Assembly: GCA_963842955.1 (NCBI GenBank)
Contig: CAWJIJ010000009.1
Span: 763,093-827,092, forward strand
Length of the DNA: 64,000 nucleotides
Origin: JARFQW01 sp963842955
GTDB taxonomy: Bacteria > Pseudomonadota > Gammaproteobacteria > Steroidobacterales > XN24
Reading direction: 5' to 3'
Below are positions 1 through 10,329 of this stretch, piece after piece. The position numbers were made by a program, and so were the translations under genes. Below the pieces are notes generated by a model. The model did no database searches, had not been told where the DNA came from, and saw only the letters and a list, made by a program, of their open reading frames with translations. Positions within the stretch are counted from its first letter, which is position 1. Each line of letters begins with the position of its first letter.

Positions 1-555
1 AATGCCGGATTCGGCATGGCGGGTGAGATCGCCGACATCACTGAGGAAATGTGGGAGCGAATCGTCGCGGTCAACCTGATGGGTGTCGTGCATGGCTGCC
101 GGCTGGCGTTTCCCCGTATGGCGGCGCAGGGCGGCGGGCAGATCGTCAACATCGCCTCGATGTTCGGGCTGTTGCCCGGTCCCCTGTACTCGCCCTACGT
201 CACGACCAAGCATGCCGTTGTGGGCCTGTCCCGGTCATTGCGCCTGGAGGGCCGCGCTGCCGGGATCAAGGTCAACGTTATCTGCCCGGGCTTCATCGAG
301 ACCCGGATCATCGAGAATGCGGAAACCGCCGGCATGGACTCGTCCCGGGCCCGTGAGACGATTCCCTTTCGCTTCCTCCCGGTGGAACGGGCGGTTGCCA
401 CGATGCTCGATGGCGTGGCCGGGGACCGGGAGACCCTGCTGTTTCCCTTCGAAATGCGTTTGCTGTGCTGGTTGGACAGGATCGCGCCGTCACTGAGCGC
501 CTGGGCGCTCAACCGCACGCTGGCCGATACCCGGCGGACACTCGCCGGTTCCTGA
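1..555 (+). CDS. Short-chain dehydrogenase/reductase (SDR), 5' end outside window
   Basis: The reading frame is open from base 1 (Asn-Ala-Gly-Phe-Gly) and ends at a TGA at 555. The first three residues match the NAG motif that follows beta-4 in classical SDRs, so the Rossmann TGxxxGxG motif must lie upstream of the window. Visible catalytic parts are IVNIAS (Ser), YVTTKHAVVGL with the YxxxK pair, and the PGFIET motif. These enzymes use NAD(P)H to oxidise or reduce alcohols and ketones; the substrate cannot be told. The gene reads toward the nqr operon, 165 bases away, with an apparent promoter in between, so it is probably a separate unit. The ATG at 16 is internal and not the true start. Family assignment is firm; specific function is unknown. 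Confidence 0.85.
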   Translation, partial: NAGFGMAGEIADITEEMWERIVAVNLMGVVHGCRLAFPRMAAQGGGQIVNIASMFGLLPGPLYSPYVTTKHAVVGLSRSLRLEGRAAGIKVNVICPGFIETRIIENAETAGMDSSRARETIPFRFLPVERAVATMLDGVAGDRETLLFPFEMRLLCWLDRIAPSLSAWALNRTLADTRRTLAGS

Positions 556-604
556 TCCCGGGGCGAGTGATCGCGGAGTTGTGCTGCACAGCCCGGGGTT
601 TCGC

Positions 605-610
605 TATAAT
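605..610 (+). promoter_or_regulatory. Probable -10 box of the nqr operon promoter
   Basis: A perfect TATAAT sits 110 bases before the nqrA start, in the only non-coding stretch upstream of the operon. I do not see a good -35 at 16-18 bases (TTGTGC lies about 20 bases upstream), so it may be a weak or activator-dependent sigma-70 promoter. Confidence 0.5.
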
Positions 611-720
611 TCCCTTTCTTCCTGGCACTTGGGTTGGGGAGCGCAAAAAGGGGGTGGCTCGTGCCTCGCGCGGTCGCTTCCCTTGCCCCAACGCGATAGC
701 GCGGACCCGGAACCACGGCC

Positions 721-2070
721 ATGACAATTACGATAAAACGCGGTCTGGACCTACCGATCGCCGGTGCGCCTGATCAAATCATCAGTGAGGCGCCGCCGGT
801 TCGGAGCGTTTCCGTACTCGGCCGCGACTATGTCGGACTGAAGCCCACCATGGAGGTCCAGGAGGGCGACCGGGTCGAGGTCAGCCAGCCGCTGTTTCGG
901 GATAAACACAATCCGGGCCTGGTGGCCGTCGCTCCCGGGGCCGGCATTGTTCGAGAAGTTCGCCGGGGCCCGAGGCGCATTCTCCAGGCAGTACGCATTG
1001 AGCTCGAGGGGGACGCCCACCGTGCTTTTCCGGTGCGAACGCCCGGCGAACTGGCTGATATTCAGCGAGCCGACGTTGTGTCCGCGCTCGTGGAATCCGG
1101 TCTCTGGGCGTCGTTCCGGACCCGGCCCTACAGCAAGGTTCCGTTGCCCGATGAAGCGCCGGCCGGGATTTTTGTCACGGCCATGGACAGCAATCCGCTG
1201 GCGGCAGACCCGGCGGTCGTGATCGCCGATGCTCGCGAGGATTTCCTCAACGGCGTAACGGTGCTTACCCGGCTGACAGATGGCCCGATCCATGTCTGCC
1301 GACGCGCGGGGAGCGATGTGCCTGCGCCAGCGCTTGAACAGGTTGGCACGGCCGAATTTGCGGGCCCGCACCCGGCCGGTCTGCCGGGCACCCACATTCA
1401 TTTTCTTCAGCCCGTCCACCCTGGGCGAACCGTTTGGCACGTGAACTATCAGGACACGATCGCCATCGGCCGCCTGTTCACCCAGGGCCGCCTCGTACCC
1501 GAACGCATCGTCGCCCTTGGCGGGCCGGCGGTTCGGCAGCCCCGGCTGCTCCGGACCCGCATGGGGGCGGCCGTGGCGCCGCTTCTGGAGGGCCAGCTCG
1601 AGCCGGGCGAAGTCCGGGTGATTTCCGGGTCGCTCCTCTCGGGCTATCGGGCGGCGGGCTGGGCGGCCTATATCGGTCGCTACCATCTCCAGCTGAGTGT
1701 CCTGCCCGAAGGGCGGGAACGGGAGTTGTTGGGCTGGATCATGCCGGGCCGCAAGAAGTTCTCGGTAACGAATGCCTTCGCGTCGAGCTTTGCCCGGGGC
1801 CGGCGCCTCTTCGGCCTCACGACCAGCCAGAACGGCAGCCCGAGAGCGATGGTGCCGATCGGCTCCTACGAGCGGGTCATGCCGCTGGACATTCTGCCCA
1901 CCCAGCTCCTCAGGGCCATTGTCGTCAAGGACACGGACGCCGCTCAGAAGCTGGGCTGCCTCGAGCTCGACGAGGAGGACCTGGCGCTTTGCACTTTCGT
2001 TTGTCCGGGAAAGTACGACTACGGCCCTATGCTGCGGCAGAACCTGGAACAGATTGAGAAGGAAGGTTGA
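721..2070 (+). CDS. nqrA: Na+-translocating NADH:quinone reductase subunit A
   Basis: 449 residues, the usual size for NqrA, the cytoplasm-facing subunit of the six-subunit Na+-NQR that oxidises NADH, reduces ubiquinone and exports Na+. The N-terminus (MTITIKRGLDLPIAG) and the biotinyl/lipoyl-like beta-hammerhead region near residues 30-95 (QEGDRVEVSQPLF, APGAGIV) are typical. The reading frame is intact, unlike the next five genes. The ATG at 721 is the first in frame after the upstream stop. The stop codon overlaps the nqrB start by one base (TGATG), so translation is probably coupled. It is the first gene of nqrABCDEF-nqrM. Confidence 0.95.
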   Translation: MTITIKRGLDLPIAGAPDQIISEAPPVRSVSVLGRDYVGLKPTMEVQEGDRVEVSQPLFRDKHNPGLVAVAPGAGIVREVRRGPRRILQAVRIELEGDAHRAFPVRTPGELADIQRADVVSALVESGLWASFRTRPYSKVPLPDEAPAGIFVTAMDSNPLAADPAVVIADAREDFLNGVTVLTRLTDGPIHVCRRAGSDVPAPALEQVGTAEFAGPHPAGLPGTHIHFLQPVHPGRTVWHVNYQDTIAIGRLFTQGRLVPERIVALGGPAVRQPRLLRTRMGAAVAPLLEGQLEPGEVRVISGSLLSGYRAAGWAAYIGRYHLQLSVLPEGRERELLGWIMPGRKKFSVTNAFASSFARGRRLFGLTTSQNGSPRAMVPIGSYERVMPLDILPTQLLRAIVVKDTDAAQKLGCLELDEEDLALCTFVCPGKYDYGPMLRQNLEQIEKEG

Positions 2071-3283
2071 TGTCTGGACTCAGAGCCTACCTGGATCGCC
2101 TCGAACCCCTCTTTCTCAAGGGCGGCAAGTTCGAAAAGTTCGGCGCTCTCTTCGAGATGGTGGATACGTTCCTCTACAGCCCGAAGGACGTTACCCGCAG
2201 CGCACCCCATGTCCGCGACGCCATAGACCTCAAGCGGGTGATGACCTATGTCGTCATCGCCGCGCTGCCGGTGGCGCTGGCCGGCATGTACAACATGGGA
2301 TTCCAGGCCAACACGGCGCTGGCGGAACTCGGTCAGTCCGGCATCGACGGCTGGCGGGGCAGGGTGATCGAGCAGCCTGGGTATTGGCTACGATCCGGCC
2401 AGCTTCGCGGCCTGCTTCTGGCATGGCTTTTTGTACTTCCTCCCGGTGTATGTCGTCACGCTGGCGGCCGGAGGATTCTGGGAGGTCGTGTTCGCGGTCA
2501 CCCGGAATCACGAGGTCAACGAGGGCTTCCTCGTGACCTCCATGCTTTATGCGCTGATTCTGCCGCCGACGATTCCGCTCTGGCAGGTCGCGCATGGGCA
2601 TCAGTTTTGCCGTGGTCCTCGGCAAAGAGGTCTTTGGCGGGACCGGCAAGAACTTTCTCAATCCGGCCCTCGTCGGCCGGGCCTTCCTCTACTTCGCCTA
2701 TCCTGCCCAGAACTCCGGCGATGCCGTCTGGGTGGCCGCCGACGGGTACTCGGGTGCAACGCCGCTGGCGCTCGGCGCCGAAGGCGGAGTCAGCTCGATT
2801 ACCGGCGGAGGCGTCAGCTGGATGGACTCGTTTCTGGGCCTGGTGCCGGGCACGATCGGTGCCGAGTCCGCGCTCATGTGCCTGATCGGCGCAGCCTTTC
2901 TCCTCTACACTCGGGTGGCGTCGTGGAGAATCATGCTGGGCGTCTTGCTCGGCATGGTGGGGGCGTCGTTGCTGTTCAATACGATCGGAAGCGATACCAA
3001 TCCGATGTTCGCCGTTCCCTGGCACTGGCACCTGGTGCTGGGCGGCTTTGCCTTCGGCATGGTCTACATGGCGACGGATCCCGTATCGGCCGCGCACACG
3101 GCTCGCGGCCGGCTCTGGTACGGGGCCCTCATTGGCGTTCTCACGGTCCTCATCCGGGTAGTGAACCCGGCGTTTCCGGAGGGCATCATGCTCGCAATCC
3201 TCCTTGGCAACGTGTTTGCACCGCTGATCGACCACTTCGTGGTGCAGTCGAATATCCGCCGGCGGGAGAAACGCTATGTCTAA
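2070..3283 (+). CDS. nqrB: Na+-NQR subunit B (two frameshifts in this sequence)
   Basis: Membrane subunit carrying covalent FMN and riboflavin. Coding passes through three frames: from ATG 2070 to about 2376, then to about 2593, then to the TAA at 3283. One extra C near 2376-2377 and one extra C at 2593 explain both shifts. Removing them gives 403 residues, close to the family norm, with continuous conserved blocks (GYDPASF, FLYFLPVY, GKEVFGGTGKNFLNPAL). The flavinylation site is seen as SGATP, where Thr would be modified by ApbE. Multiple hydrophobic helices fill the C-terminal half. Every conserved residue I can judge is intact, so the shifts are more likely sequence errors than decay. The end overlaps nqrC by 8 bases. 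Confidence 0.9.
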
Positions 3284-4046
3284 TGACAGCATCGCCAAGA
3301 CCCTGCTCGTGGCGATCGGCCTGTCGCTGGTCTGTTCGATCGTGGTGTCGGTCGCGGCAGTGGGTCTGAAACCCCGCCAGGAGGCCAATGTCGAGGCGGC
3401 CCGGCGAGCTGAAATTCTCCGCTCCGCCGGTCTTCTGGATACGGAAACGGACGTGAACGCGGTCTTCCGCGAACGGGTCGAAGCCCGGGTCCTGGATCTC
3501 GACAGTGGCCAGCTTCGTTGCCGACATGGACCCCGCCGCTCTCGACGGCGGGCGCGGCGCCGCCGCCTCCAGCACGGTGTTGCCGCCGAGGAGAGGATAT
3601 TGCGGGCATCGTCAGGCGCCCACGCTACGTGCCCGTTTACCTGATTCGTGACGGTGAGGCCGTCCAGACCGTGGTCCTGCCCGTCCACGGGTACGGCTTG
3701 TGGTCAACGATGTACGGATTCCTGGCGATGGGCGCTGACGGCAACACGGTGGAGGGCCTGAGTTTCTACCAGCATGGCGAGACCCCCGGGCTGGGCGGCG
3801 AGATCGAGAATCCGCGCTGGCTCGCGGGCTGGCATGGCAAGAAGGTCTACGGTGACGGCGAGGACGTGAAGCTCGGTGTCATCAAGGGCCAGGTGGATCC
3901 GGCCAGCGCGCAAAGCGCCTGGCAGGTCGATGGCCTCTCCGGGGCCACACTGACCGCCACCGGAGTCACAACATGATCCAATACTGGTTCGGGGAGGGCG
4001 CCTTCGGGCCGTTCCTCGCGCGGCTCAGGAACGGGGAGGTATTGTC

Positions 4047-4050
<4 letters not shown>
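3276..4050 (+). CDS. nqrC: Na+-NQR subunit C (three frameshifts in this sequence)
   Basis: Periplasmic FMN-carrying subunit anchored by one N-terminal helix (residues about 8-30, LLVAIGLSLVCSIVVSV). The frame changes near 3513 (extra C before TTCGTT), again near 3580-3597, and near 3966-3972, where one base is missing before ATGATCCAATAC. The corrected protein is about 257 residues, a normal length. The FMN-binding domain is clear: RRPRYVPVY, the glycine-rich HGETPGLGGE, and the SGATLT flavinylation motif, followed by the typical C-terminal FGPFLARLRNGE. The ATG at 3276 overlaps the end of nqrB, and the TGA at 4048-4050 overlaps the nqrD start (ATGA). Covalent FMN needs ApbE, whose gene is not in this operon. 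Confidence 0.88.
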
Positions 4051-4706
<656 letters not shown>

Positions 4707-4707
<1 letters not shown>

Positions 4708-5316
4708 TGGAAGCCGCTCTGAGTCTTTTTATCCGTTCGATATTTGTCGAGAATCTCGCGCTGTCCTTCTTCCTGGGCATGTGTACCTTCCTGGCCGTGT
4801 CCAAGAAGGTGGATACGGCTCTGGGGCTCGGCGCGGCCGTGGTAGTCGTCCAGGCGATTACGGTTCCCGTCAACAACCTGATCTACCTGTACCTTCTGAA
4901 GGACGGCGCGCTGGCCTGGGCCGGACTGCCGGAAACGGATCTGTCGTTTCTCGGGCTGATCACGTATATCGGCGTGATTGCGGCAATGGTGCAGATTCTC
5001 GAAATGTTGCTGGACCGTTTTTTCCCGGCGCTCTACAACGCCCTGGGCATCTTCCTGCCACTGATTACCGTGAACTGCGCCATTCTTGGCGGGTCGCTGT
5101 TCATGGTGGAACGCAACTACGATTTCGGCGAGAGCGTGGTATTCGGTCTCGGCAGCGGTGTTGGCTGGGCACTGGCCATCGTCGCTCTGGCGGGCATACG
5201 CGAGAAAGCTCAAGTACAGCGATGTGCCGGCAGGGCTCCAGGGCCTGGGCATCACCTTCATTACCGTCGGCTTGATCTCCATGGCTTTCATGGCGTTCTC
5301 CGGCATCCAGCTCTAG
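4707..5316 (+). CDS. nqrE: Na+-NQR subunit E (one frameshift in this sequence)
   Basis: Membrane subunit homologous to NqrD and its partner for the membrane [2Fe-2S] centre. Cys26 (FFLGMCTF) and Cys124 (ITVNCAIL) are the expected ligands. An extra G at about 5208 (GAGAAA-G-CTCAAG) breaks the frame. Correction yields 202 residues ending MAFSGIQL, as in the family. It starts at an ATG that overlaps the nqrD stop. A gap of 47 bases separates it from nqrF. The residues are fully conserved on both sides of the shift, which favours an artefact over a dead gene. Confidence 0.9.
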
Positions 5317-5363
5317 GTCCTCACGGCTTCACGCCAGGCAACGGATTCGGAACAATTTCAGTC

Positions 5364-6585
5364 ATGTCGGAAATACTTCTCGGCGTCGCGCTATTCACGA
5401 TGATCGTTCTCGTGCTGGTGCTCGTTATCCTCGGCGCCCGCTCCCAGCTGGTGGCGTCCGGCGAAGTCAGTATCGTCATCAATGAAGAGCGCACTATTCA
5501 TATTCCCGTAGGACAGAAGCTGCTGGGTGCGCTGGCCGAGGAAAAGCTCTTCGTTCCATCGGCCTGCGGCGGTGGCGGGAGCTGCGGTCAGTGCCGGGTC
5601 CGTATTTTTGAAGGCGGCGGTGCGATTCTGCCGACGGAGTCCAGCCACATCACCAAACGCGAGGCCGGTGGAAGGCGATCGTCTGGCCTGTCAGGTGGCG
5701 GTCAAGCAGGACATGAAGATCGAGGTGCCCCGGGAGGTGTTCGGGGTCAAGCGAATGGAGTGTACGGTTCGCTCGAATCGCAGCGTGGCGACCTTTATCA
5801 AGGAACTGGTTCTGGAGCTGCCGCCGGAGACCGACCTGAACTTCCGTGCCGGTGGATACATACAGATCGAGGCGCCACCCCACGAGGTCCGGTATGCGGA
5901 TTTCGAAATTCCGGAGAGGTTTCGCGACGACTGGGACCGCTACGACCTGTTCAAGTACGTCTCGCACGTGGAGGAACCGGTCATGCGGGCCTATTCCATG
6001 GCGAACTATCCCGAGGAAAAAGGTCTGGTCATGCTGAACGTGCGGGTGGCGACGCCGCCGCCCCGCCAGCCGGATGTGCCGCCGGGACAGATGTCGTCGT
6101 TTATTTTCAATCTCAAGCCGGGAGACAAGGTCTGGGTGTCTGGGCCATTTGGCGAGTTTTTTGCCAAGGAAACCAAGGCGGAAATGATTTTTGTCGGCGG
6201 TGGCGCGGGCATGGCGCCGATGCGGGCCCATATTTTCGACCAGATACGCCGCCTGAAAAGCGAGCGCAAGATGAGCTTCTGGTACGGCGCCCGGAGCAAA
6301 CGGGAGATGTTCTACGTCGACGACTTCGAAATGCTCGCGGCGGAAAGCGACAATTTCGATTGGCATGTCGCTCTCTCGGATCCCGTACCCGAAGACGAGT
6401 GGACCGGCTACACAGGCTTTATCCACGAAGTCCTCTACGAAAACTACCTCAAGGAGCATCCGGCTCCGGAGGATTGCGAGTACTATCTGTGTGGCCCCCC
6501 GATGATGACTCGTGCGGTGATCAACATGCTCGAAGGGCTGGGCGTGGAGCGCGAGAACATTCTGCTTGACGACTTCGGAGGCTGA
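5364..6585 (+). CDS. nqrF: Na+-NQR subunit F, NADH dehydrogenase subunit (one frameshift in this sequence)
   Basis: Entry point of electrons: it oxidises NADH through FAD and passes electrons to a [2Fe-2S] centre. Order: N-terminal membrane helix (about residues 3-24), a ferredoxin domain with Cys68, Cys74, Cys77 (ACGGGGSCGQC) and Cys109 after correction, then an FNR-like FAD domain (RAYSMANYP) and the NAD domain (FVGGGAGMAPMRAHIFD, YYLCGPPMM). An extra G near 5667 interrupts the frame. The corrected protein has 406 residues, a normal size. The ATG at 5364 follows a 47-base spacer. The gene is followed five bases later by nqrM, with no apbE in between. Confidence 0.92.
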
Positions 6586-6590
6586 CCGTC

Positions 6591-6812
6591 ATGACGATCT
6601 TCCTGCTGACGTTCGCGGTCTTTCTGCTGGCCCTTACCGGCATGGCCATCGGGGTCATCGTTTCGGACCGCCGCATTCGCGGCAGCTGCGGCGGTCTGTC
6701 GGCCTTGCCCGGCATGGAGCCCGGAGACTGCCCGGGCGTCTGCAACAAGCCATGTCCGAAGCGCAGGGCGGCCCTGCGCCGGGCCGCACTCCAGGGCGGG
6801 GATTCACCGTGA
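6591..6812 (+). CDS. nqrM: Na+-NQR maturation factor NqrM (DUF539)
   Basis: 73-residue protein with one N-terminal membrane helix (residues about 2-24) and a cysteine-rich tail (CGGL, then GDCPGVCNKPC), the hallmark of NqrM. In Vibrio this protein is needed to deliver iron to the NqrD/E cluster. The frame is intact. It begins five bases after nqrF, and its TGA overlaps the GTG of the next gene. The operon lacks apbE, which often lies between nqrF and nqrM in other species, so the flavin transferase must be encoded elsewhere. Confidence 0.9.
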   Translation: MTIFLLTFAVFLLALTGMAIGVIVSDRRIRGSCGGLSALPGMEPGDCPGVCNKPCPKRRAALRRAALQGGDSP

Positions 6813-7228
6813 GCTATCGAGCCCGGGAGTTCATGAGCCAGAGCTTCGTGACTTTCAGTCCGGAGACGGATGTGCTCGAGGTCGTCCGGAAGCTGACGGA
6901 TTACAACATCTCGGGCGGACCTGTCGTAGACAGCCAGGGCAACCTGGTGGGAGTCATCTCCGAGATCGATTGCCTGCGTGCGGCAGTCCAGGCGTCCTAT
7001 CACGAGTCCTGGGGCGGTACGGTGCGAGAAGTGATGCGTGAGGCCACCCGGACGGTGGACGTGGACGACAGCATCATGCACGTGGCCAATCTCTTCGCCG
7101 ACCAGGAATATTCCTACTATCGAGCCTTCCCGGTCATGAAAAACAACCGGGTGGTCGGACGGATCAGACTGCGGGACGTGCTCCGGGCCTTCGACGTGAT
7201 GAGCCAGGAAGCCCGGGGAGGTAGCTGA
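6809..7228 (+). CDS. Two-CBS-domain protein encoded with the nqr operon
   Basis: 139 residues starting at a GTG that overlaps the nqrM stop (GTGA). Two CBS motifs fill the protein. The first runs about residues 8-55 (MSQSFVTFSPETDVLEV, ISGGPVVDSQGNLVGVISEID) and the second about 75-130 (VREVMREATRTVDVDDS, AFPVMKNNRVVGRIRLRDVL). Such paired domains usually bind adenine nucleotides and act as energy sensors. There is no membrane helix or fused enzyme domain. Overlap with nqrM implies co-transcription, and a regulatory role toward Na+-NQR or respiration is inference. The family assignment is sure; the ligand is unknown. Confidence 0.8.
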   Translation: MSYRAREFMSQSFVTFSPETDVLEVVRKLTDYNISGGPVVDSQGNLVGVISEIDCLRAAVQASYHESWGGTVREVMREATRTVDVDDSIMHVANLFADQEYSYYRAFPVMKNNRVVGRIRLRDVLRAFDVMSQEARGGS

Positions 7229-7229
7229 C

Positions 7230-7689
7230 TTGCGTTTTACCGAGATGTGCCAGGCCCTGGAACAGGCGCGCCACTGGCACCTGGATATTGCCGATCGCTT
7301 TGGCAAGGCGGCCACGGCAGACAAGGTGGGTCCGAGGGCCCGGCTGCTGTTCGACTACATGGGATCGCGCCACGAGCTGTTTGCCCATGCAGTGGAGGAG
7401 TTCATGACCGAGTGTCCCGCAGTAGAGCGCGACAGCTGGGCCAAGCGTTCAGAATATGGCGGGGTGCTGGCGGATATCCTGGACAAGAGCGAGAGGCCTT
7501 CCATCGGCTTGGAGGAGGCGGAAGACCTTGGCGATCGGCGTCAATCAATTCTTCATAGATCTGTTCGACCAGCTTGCCCGCGGCAGCGACAGCCGCCACG
7601 TTCGGGAAGTGTTCGAGAGCCTCAAGGCTGGCGCCGAAAAAGAGCAGACAAAGCTGTCGCGCAACGTCAACCTGATGCTGGACTTCTAG
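7230..7689 (+). CDS. Unrecognised all-helical protein at the end of the nqr operon (one frameshift)
   Basis: I do not recognise this protein. It starts at TTG 7230, one base after the CBS gene, and ends at TAG 7689. An extra G at about 7530 (GACCTT-G-GCGATC) moves the frame; corrected it has 152 residues. It appears wholly alpha-helical, with acidic and histidine-rich helices (HWHLDIADRF, SRHELFAHAVEEFM, AIGVNQFFIDLFDQLA, LKAGAEKEQTKLSRN). This spacing of Glu and His resembles ferritin-like four-helix bundles, but no clear ExxH metal pair set is certain. Position suggests co-expression with nqrM and the CBS gene. It is convergent with ppk1, their ends overlapping by four bases. Confidence 0.6.
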
Positions 7690-9900
7690 CCACCCATTTT
7701 TCGACGTTTCTTTTTCACCGATTTCGCTGCCGCACGGGCTCGCTCCTGGGCGAGATCGATGAAGATCTGCTGAGCGCTTCGCTCGTCGTCGCCGGGTCCC
7801 GGCTGGCGCTGCACGTAGCTTCCGTCGCTTTGCATGTCCCACGCACTTCGATGATCCGCGAGCTGGATGGTCAACATGTGGTCCAGCTCGGCACGGAGTT
7901 CCGGCGGCTCCACGGGAAACACGGTCTCGACCCGTGACTCCAGGTTTCGGCGCATGCAGTCAGCGGAGCCGATGTAGTACTCCTCCTCGCCACCATTTCT
8001 GAAATGGTAGATGCGGGTGTGCTCAAGAAAGCGCCCCACAATGCTGATAACACGCATATTTTCCGTCAGACCTTTCAGACCGGGTCGGACTCGGCAGGTG
8101 TCGCGGATGATCATTTCCACGTGGACCCCGTTTGCCGCCGCCTCGTAGAGGGCGCGAGAGATGTCGACGTCCTCCAGGGCGTTCATCTTGAATCGGATCA
8201 AGCCTTCCTCGCCTTGCTGCACGTGACGTATCTCGCGACGTATCTTTTCCAGGAGTGCCGGCTTGAGCACGGTAGGGCGCGGGCAGGAGCTTGCGGTAGC
8301 GGCGCCGCGGCGAGTAGCCGGTGGTGAGGAAGTTGAACAGCTCGGTCAGGTCGCTGCCTATCACCGGATCACAGGTCAGGATTCCGAGATCGCTGTACAT
8401 GCGAGCCGTGCCGGAGTGGTAGTTGCCGGTGCCCAGGTGGGCGTAGCGCCTGAGGCCGTCGTAATCTTTGCGCAGGACGAACACGACCTTGCTGTGGGTT
8501 TTCAGTCCGAGGATGCCGTAGGAAACGTGAATGCCGGCTTCCTCCAGCCGGTTTGCCCAGTGGACGTTAGCCGCCTCGTCGAATCTCGCTTTCAGTTCGA
8601 CGGCTACGGCCACCTGTTTTCCACGGCTTGCGGCGTCGATGAGGTGCTTGATGATCTGAGAACGCGAAGCTGTGCGATAGAGTGTCATCTTGATCGCCAG
8701 GACCTTCGGATCCCGGCTCGCTTCCATGACGAACCGCTCCACGGATGTGGCAAACGACTCGTACGGATGCTGAAGCAGGATGGGTCCCTCGCGACGGATC
8801 AGGTGGAACAGATTGGGGGCTCCGGCGAGCAGGGGATGATCCACCGGCGCGTGCGGCGGATCCTTCAGGTCCGGCCGGTCAACCCCCATGAGCTCCATCA
8901 GGTCGCGTTTCTGCATGATGCCGTCGACAATGAAGACATCCTGGTCTTCGTCGAGTCCCAGTTCCGCAGCCAGCATACCCTTGTGCTCCGGCCGCATGCC
9001 GCTGGAGACTTCCAGCCGCACCGTCGGCGCGAACTTCCGGTCCCGGAGTTCGCTTTCGATCATCTCCAGCAGGTCGTTGGCCTGTTCCTCGTCCCGTTCC
9101 ACGATCGCGTTGCGGGTGACCCGAAAGACATCCCAGTGGTCGATGCCTGAATCAGGCAGCAGAAGATCGATATTGTTGGCAATCACGTCTTCCAGCGGAA
9201 CGAAGTGATCCTCGTCTCCCACCCGCAGGAACCGGTCGATGTCGGGGCCCACGGGGACCTTGATTCTCACCAGGTCATTACCGTGGCCGTCGGAGCGGGT
9301 CACGCTGACCAGGATATTGAGAGAAAGGTTGGAAATGAACGGGAATGGATGGGCGGGATCCATGCCCATCGGCGTGACCAGAGGAAAGATGTTGGCGATA
9401 TAGAACTCGCGGATGTCCTTCTGCTCAGTCTTGCTCAGCTCCTGGTAGCGGCTGACCCGGATGCCGGCCTCGTCCATCTGTTTGTGCAAGTCGATGGCCA
9501 GCTGTCGCTGGCGTGTTTTCAGTTCGCGAACCAGTTCGTGACAGGCTTCTATCTGTTCCTCGGGGGTGCGCCCGTCCACGGAGCGCTTCTGCACGCCGGC
9601 TCCGACCAGTTGCTTCAGCCCGCCGATTCGCTTCATGAAGAACTCATCGAGATTGGAGCTGACGATGGCCAGGAACTTGACGCGCTCCAGCAGGGGCGTG
9701 CGCTCGTCCTCCGCTTCGTGGAGGACCCGGGAGTTGAAGGCCAGCCAGGTGAGCTCCCGGTTCAGATAGAGATCCGGGTCGTCCAGCCAGCTCGTGTCCG
9801 AGTCTGGCGGCCCGCCCTGTGAGCCTGTACCCCAGCCTTCGGGTGAGGCGGCGGGCGGTACGTTGACCTGGGAGCGTCGATCGGATGCGGCGTGATTCAT
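7686..9900 (-). CDS. ppk1: Polyphosphate kinase 1 (one frameshift in this sequence)
   Basis: Makes polyphosphate from ATP reversibly at the inner membrane. About 737 residues after removing one extra base near 8274. The ATG at 9900 is preceded by a GGAGG-like site. Domains in order: an N-terminal extension of about 35 residues, the N and head domains (LNRELTWLAFNSRVLHEA, SNLDEFFMKRIGG), then two phospholipase-D-fold domains with the catalytic histidine region LGTGNYHSGTARMYSD and, after the frameshift, the second conserved histidine block FLEHTRIYHF and YYIGSADCMRRNL. The C-terminus is basic (KSVKKKRRK). The frameshift lies just between the two catalytic domains. It is transcribed against the nqr operon. 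Confidence 0.92.
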
Positions 9901-10089
9901 GGTGAGTCCTCCATTCCTCAAAGCTAGCACGGGCGAGCCAGTTCGCGAGTCAGTGTAGACCCCTAGGCGATGGTCGCCGGAGGCTGGCATTTGCGGCCTG
10001 CCGGGACCTGCCGACAGGGAGCCCGGCAGGCCATCCTGGTTCGAGCGGAGCGTTGGGGCGATGGCTGATTCCGACGCCATGAGACGTCC

Positions 10090-10254
10090 TGACGGATGTA
10101 TTTTCCGTAAGCTGTTGCGCCACTGCGGAAAAGATGGATATCTTTTCCCGCGATCCGGCGAGGCCGGCTCTGCAGAATAAGCACGGCGCGGCGTGAAAAA
10201 GATAAAAGAATGACAGCCGCGTTCTTGAACCCGCCCTCAGGGCGGGTTTTTTTT
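10090..10254 (+). ncRNA. Candidate small RNA locus in the ppk1-NERD intergenic space
   Basis: The 423-base gap 9901-10323 has no convincing gene. On the plus strand it holds a short inverted repeat (ACGGA/TCCGT, about 10092-10108), a strong hairpin at 10125-10151 (GGAAAAGAT, loop GGAT, ATCTTTTCC), and then an intrinsic terminator at 10228-10254. No plus-strand gene ends here: the nearest one upstream stops at 7689. Three GGA triplets occur, one of them in a hairpin loop. I found no clear promoter. A small RNA is inference from structure alone. Confidence 0.35.
10228..10254 (+). terminator. Strong intrinsic terminator without an upstream gene
   Basis: The stem AACCCGCCCT / AGGGCGGGTT is followed by a run of eight T on the plus strand. 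On the minus strand there is no T run after the stem, so it works mainly for plus-strand transcripts. Confidence 0.75.
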
Positions 10255-10329
10255 CTACACGGGTTTTGCCGTGACAGGCGCTGTCTCCAGCCGCGTTGCG
10301 CGCTAGACTAGCGGCTGGGAGGAGTGCTC

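Noticed and set aside
9963..10184. 73-codon minus-strand frame upstream of ppk1
   Set aside because: No ribosome site, no recognisable motif, and it overlaps the palindromic region of the candidate small RNA.
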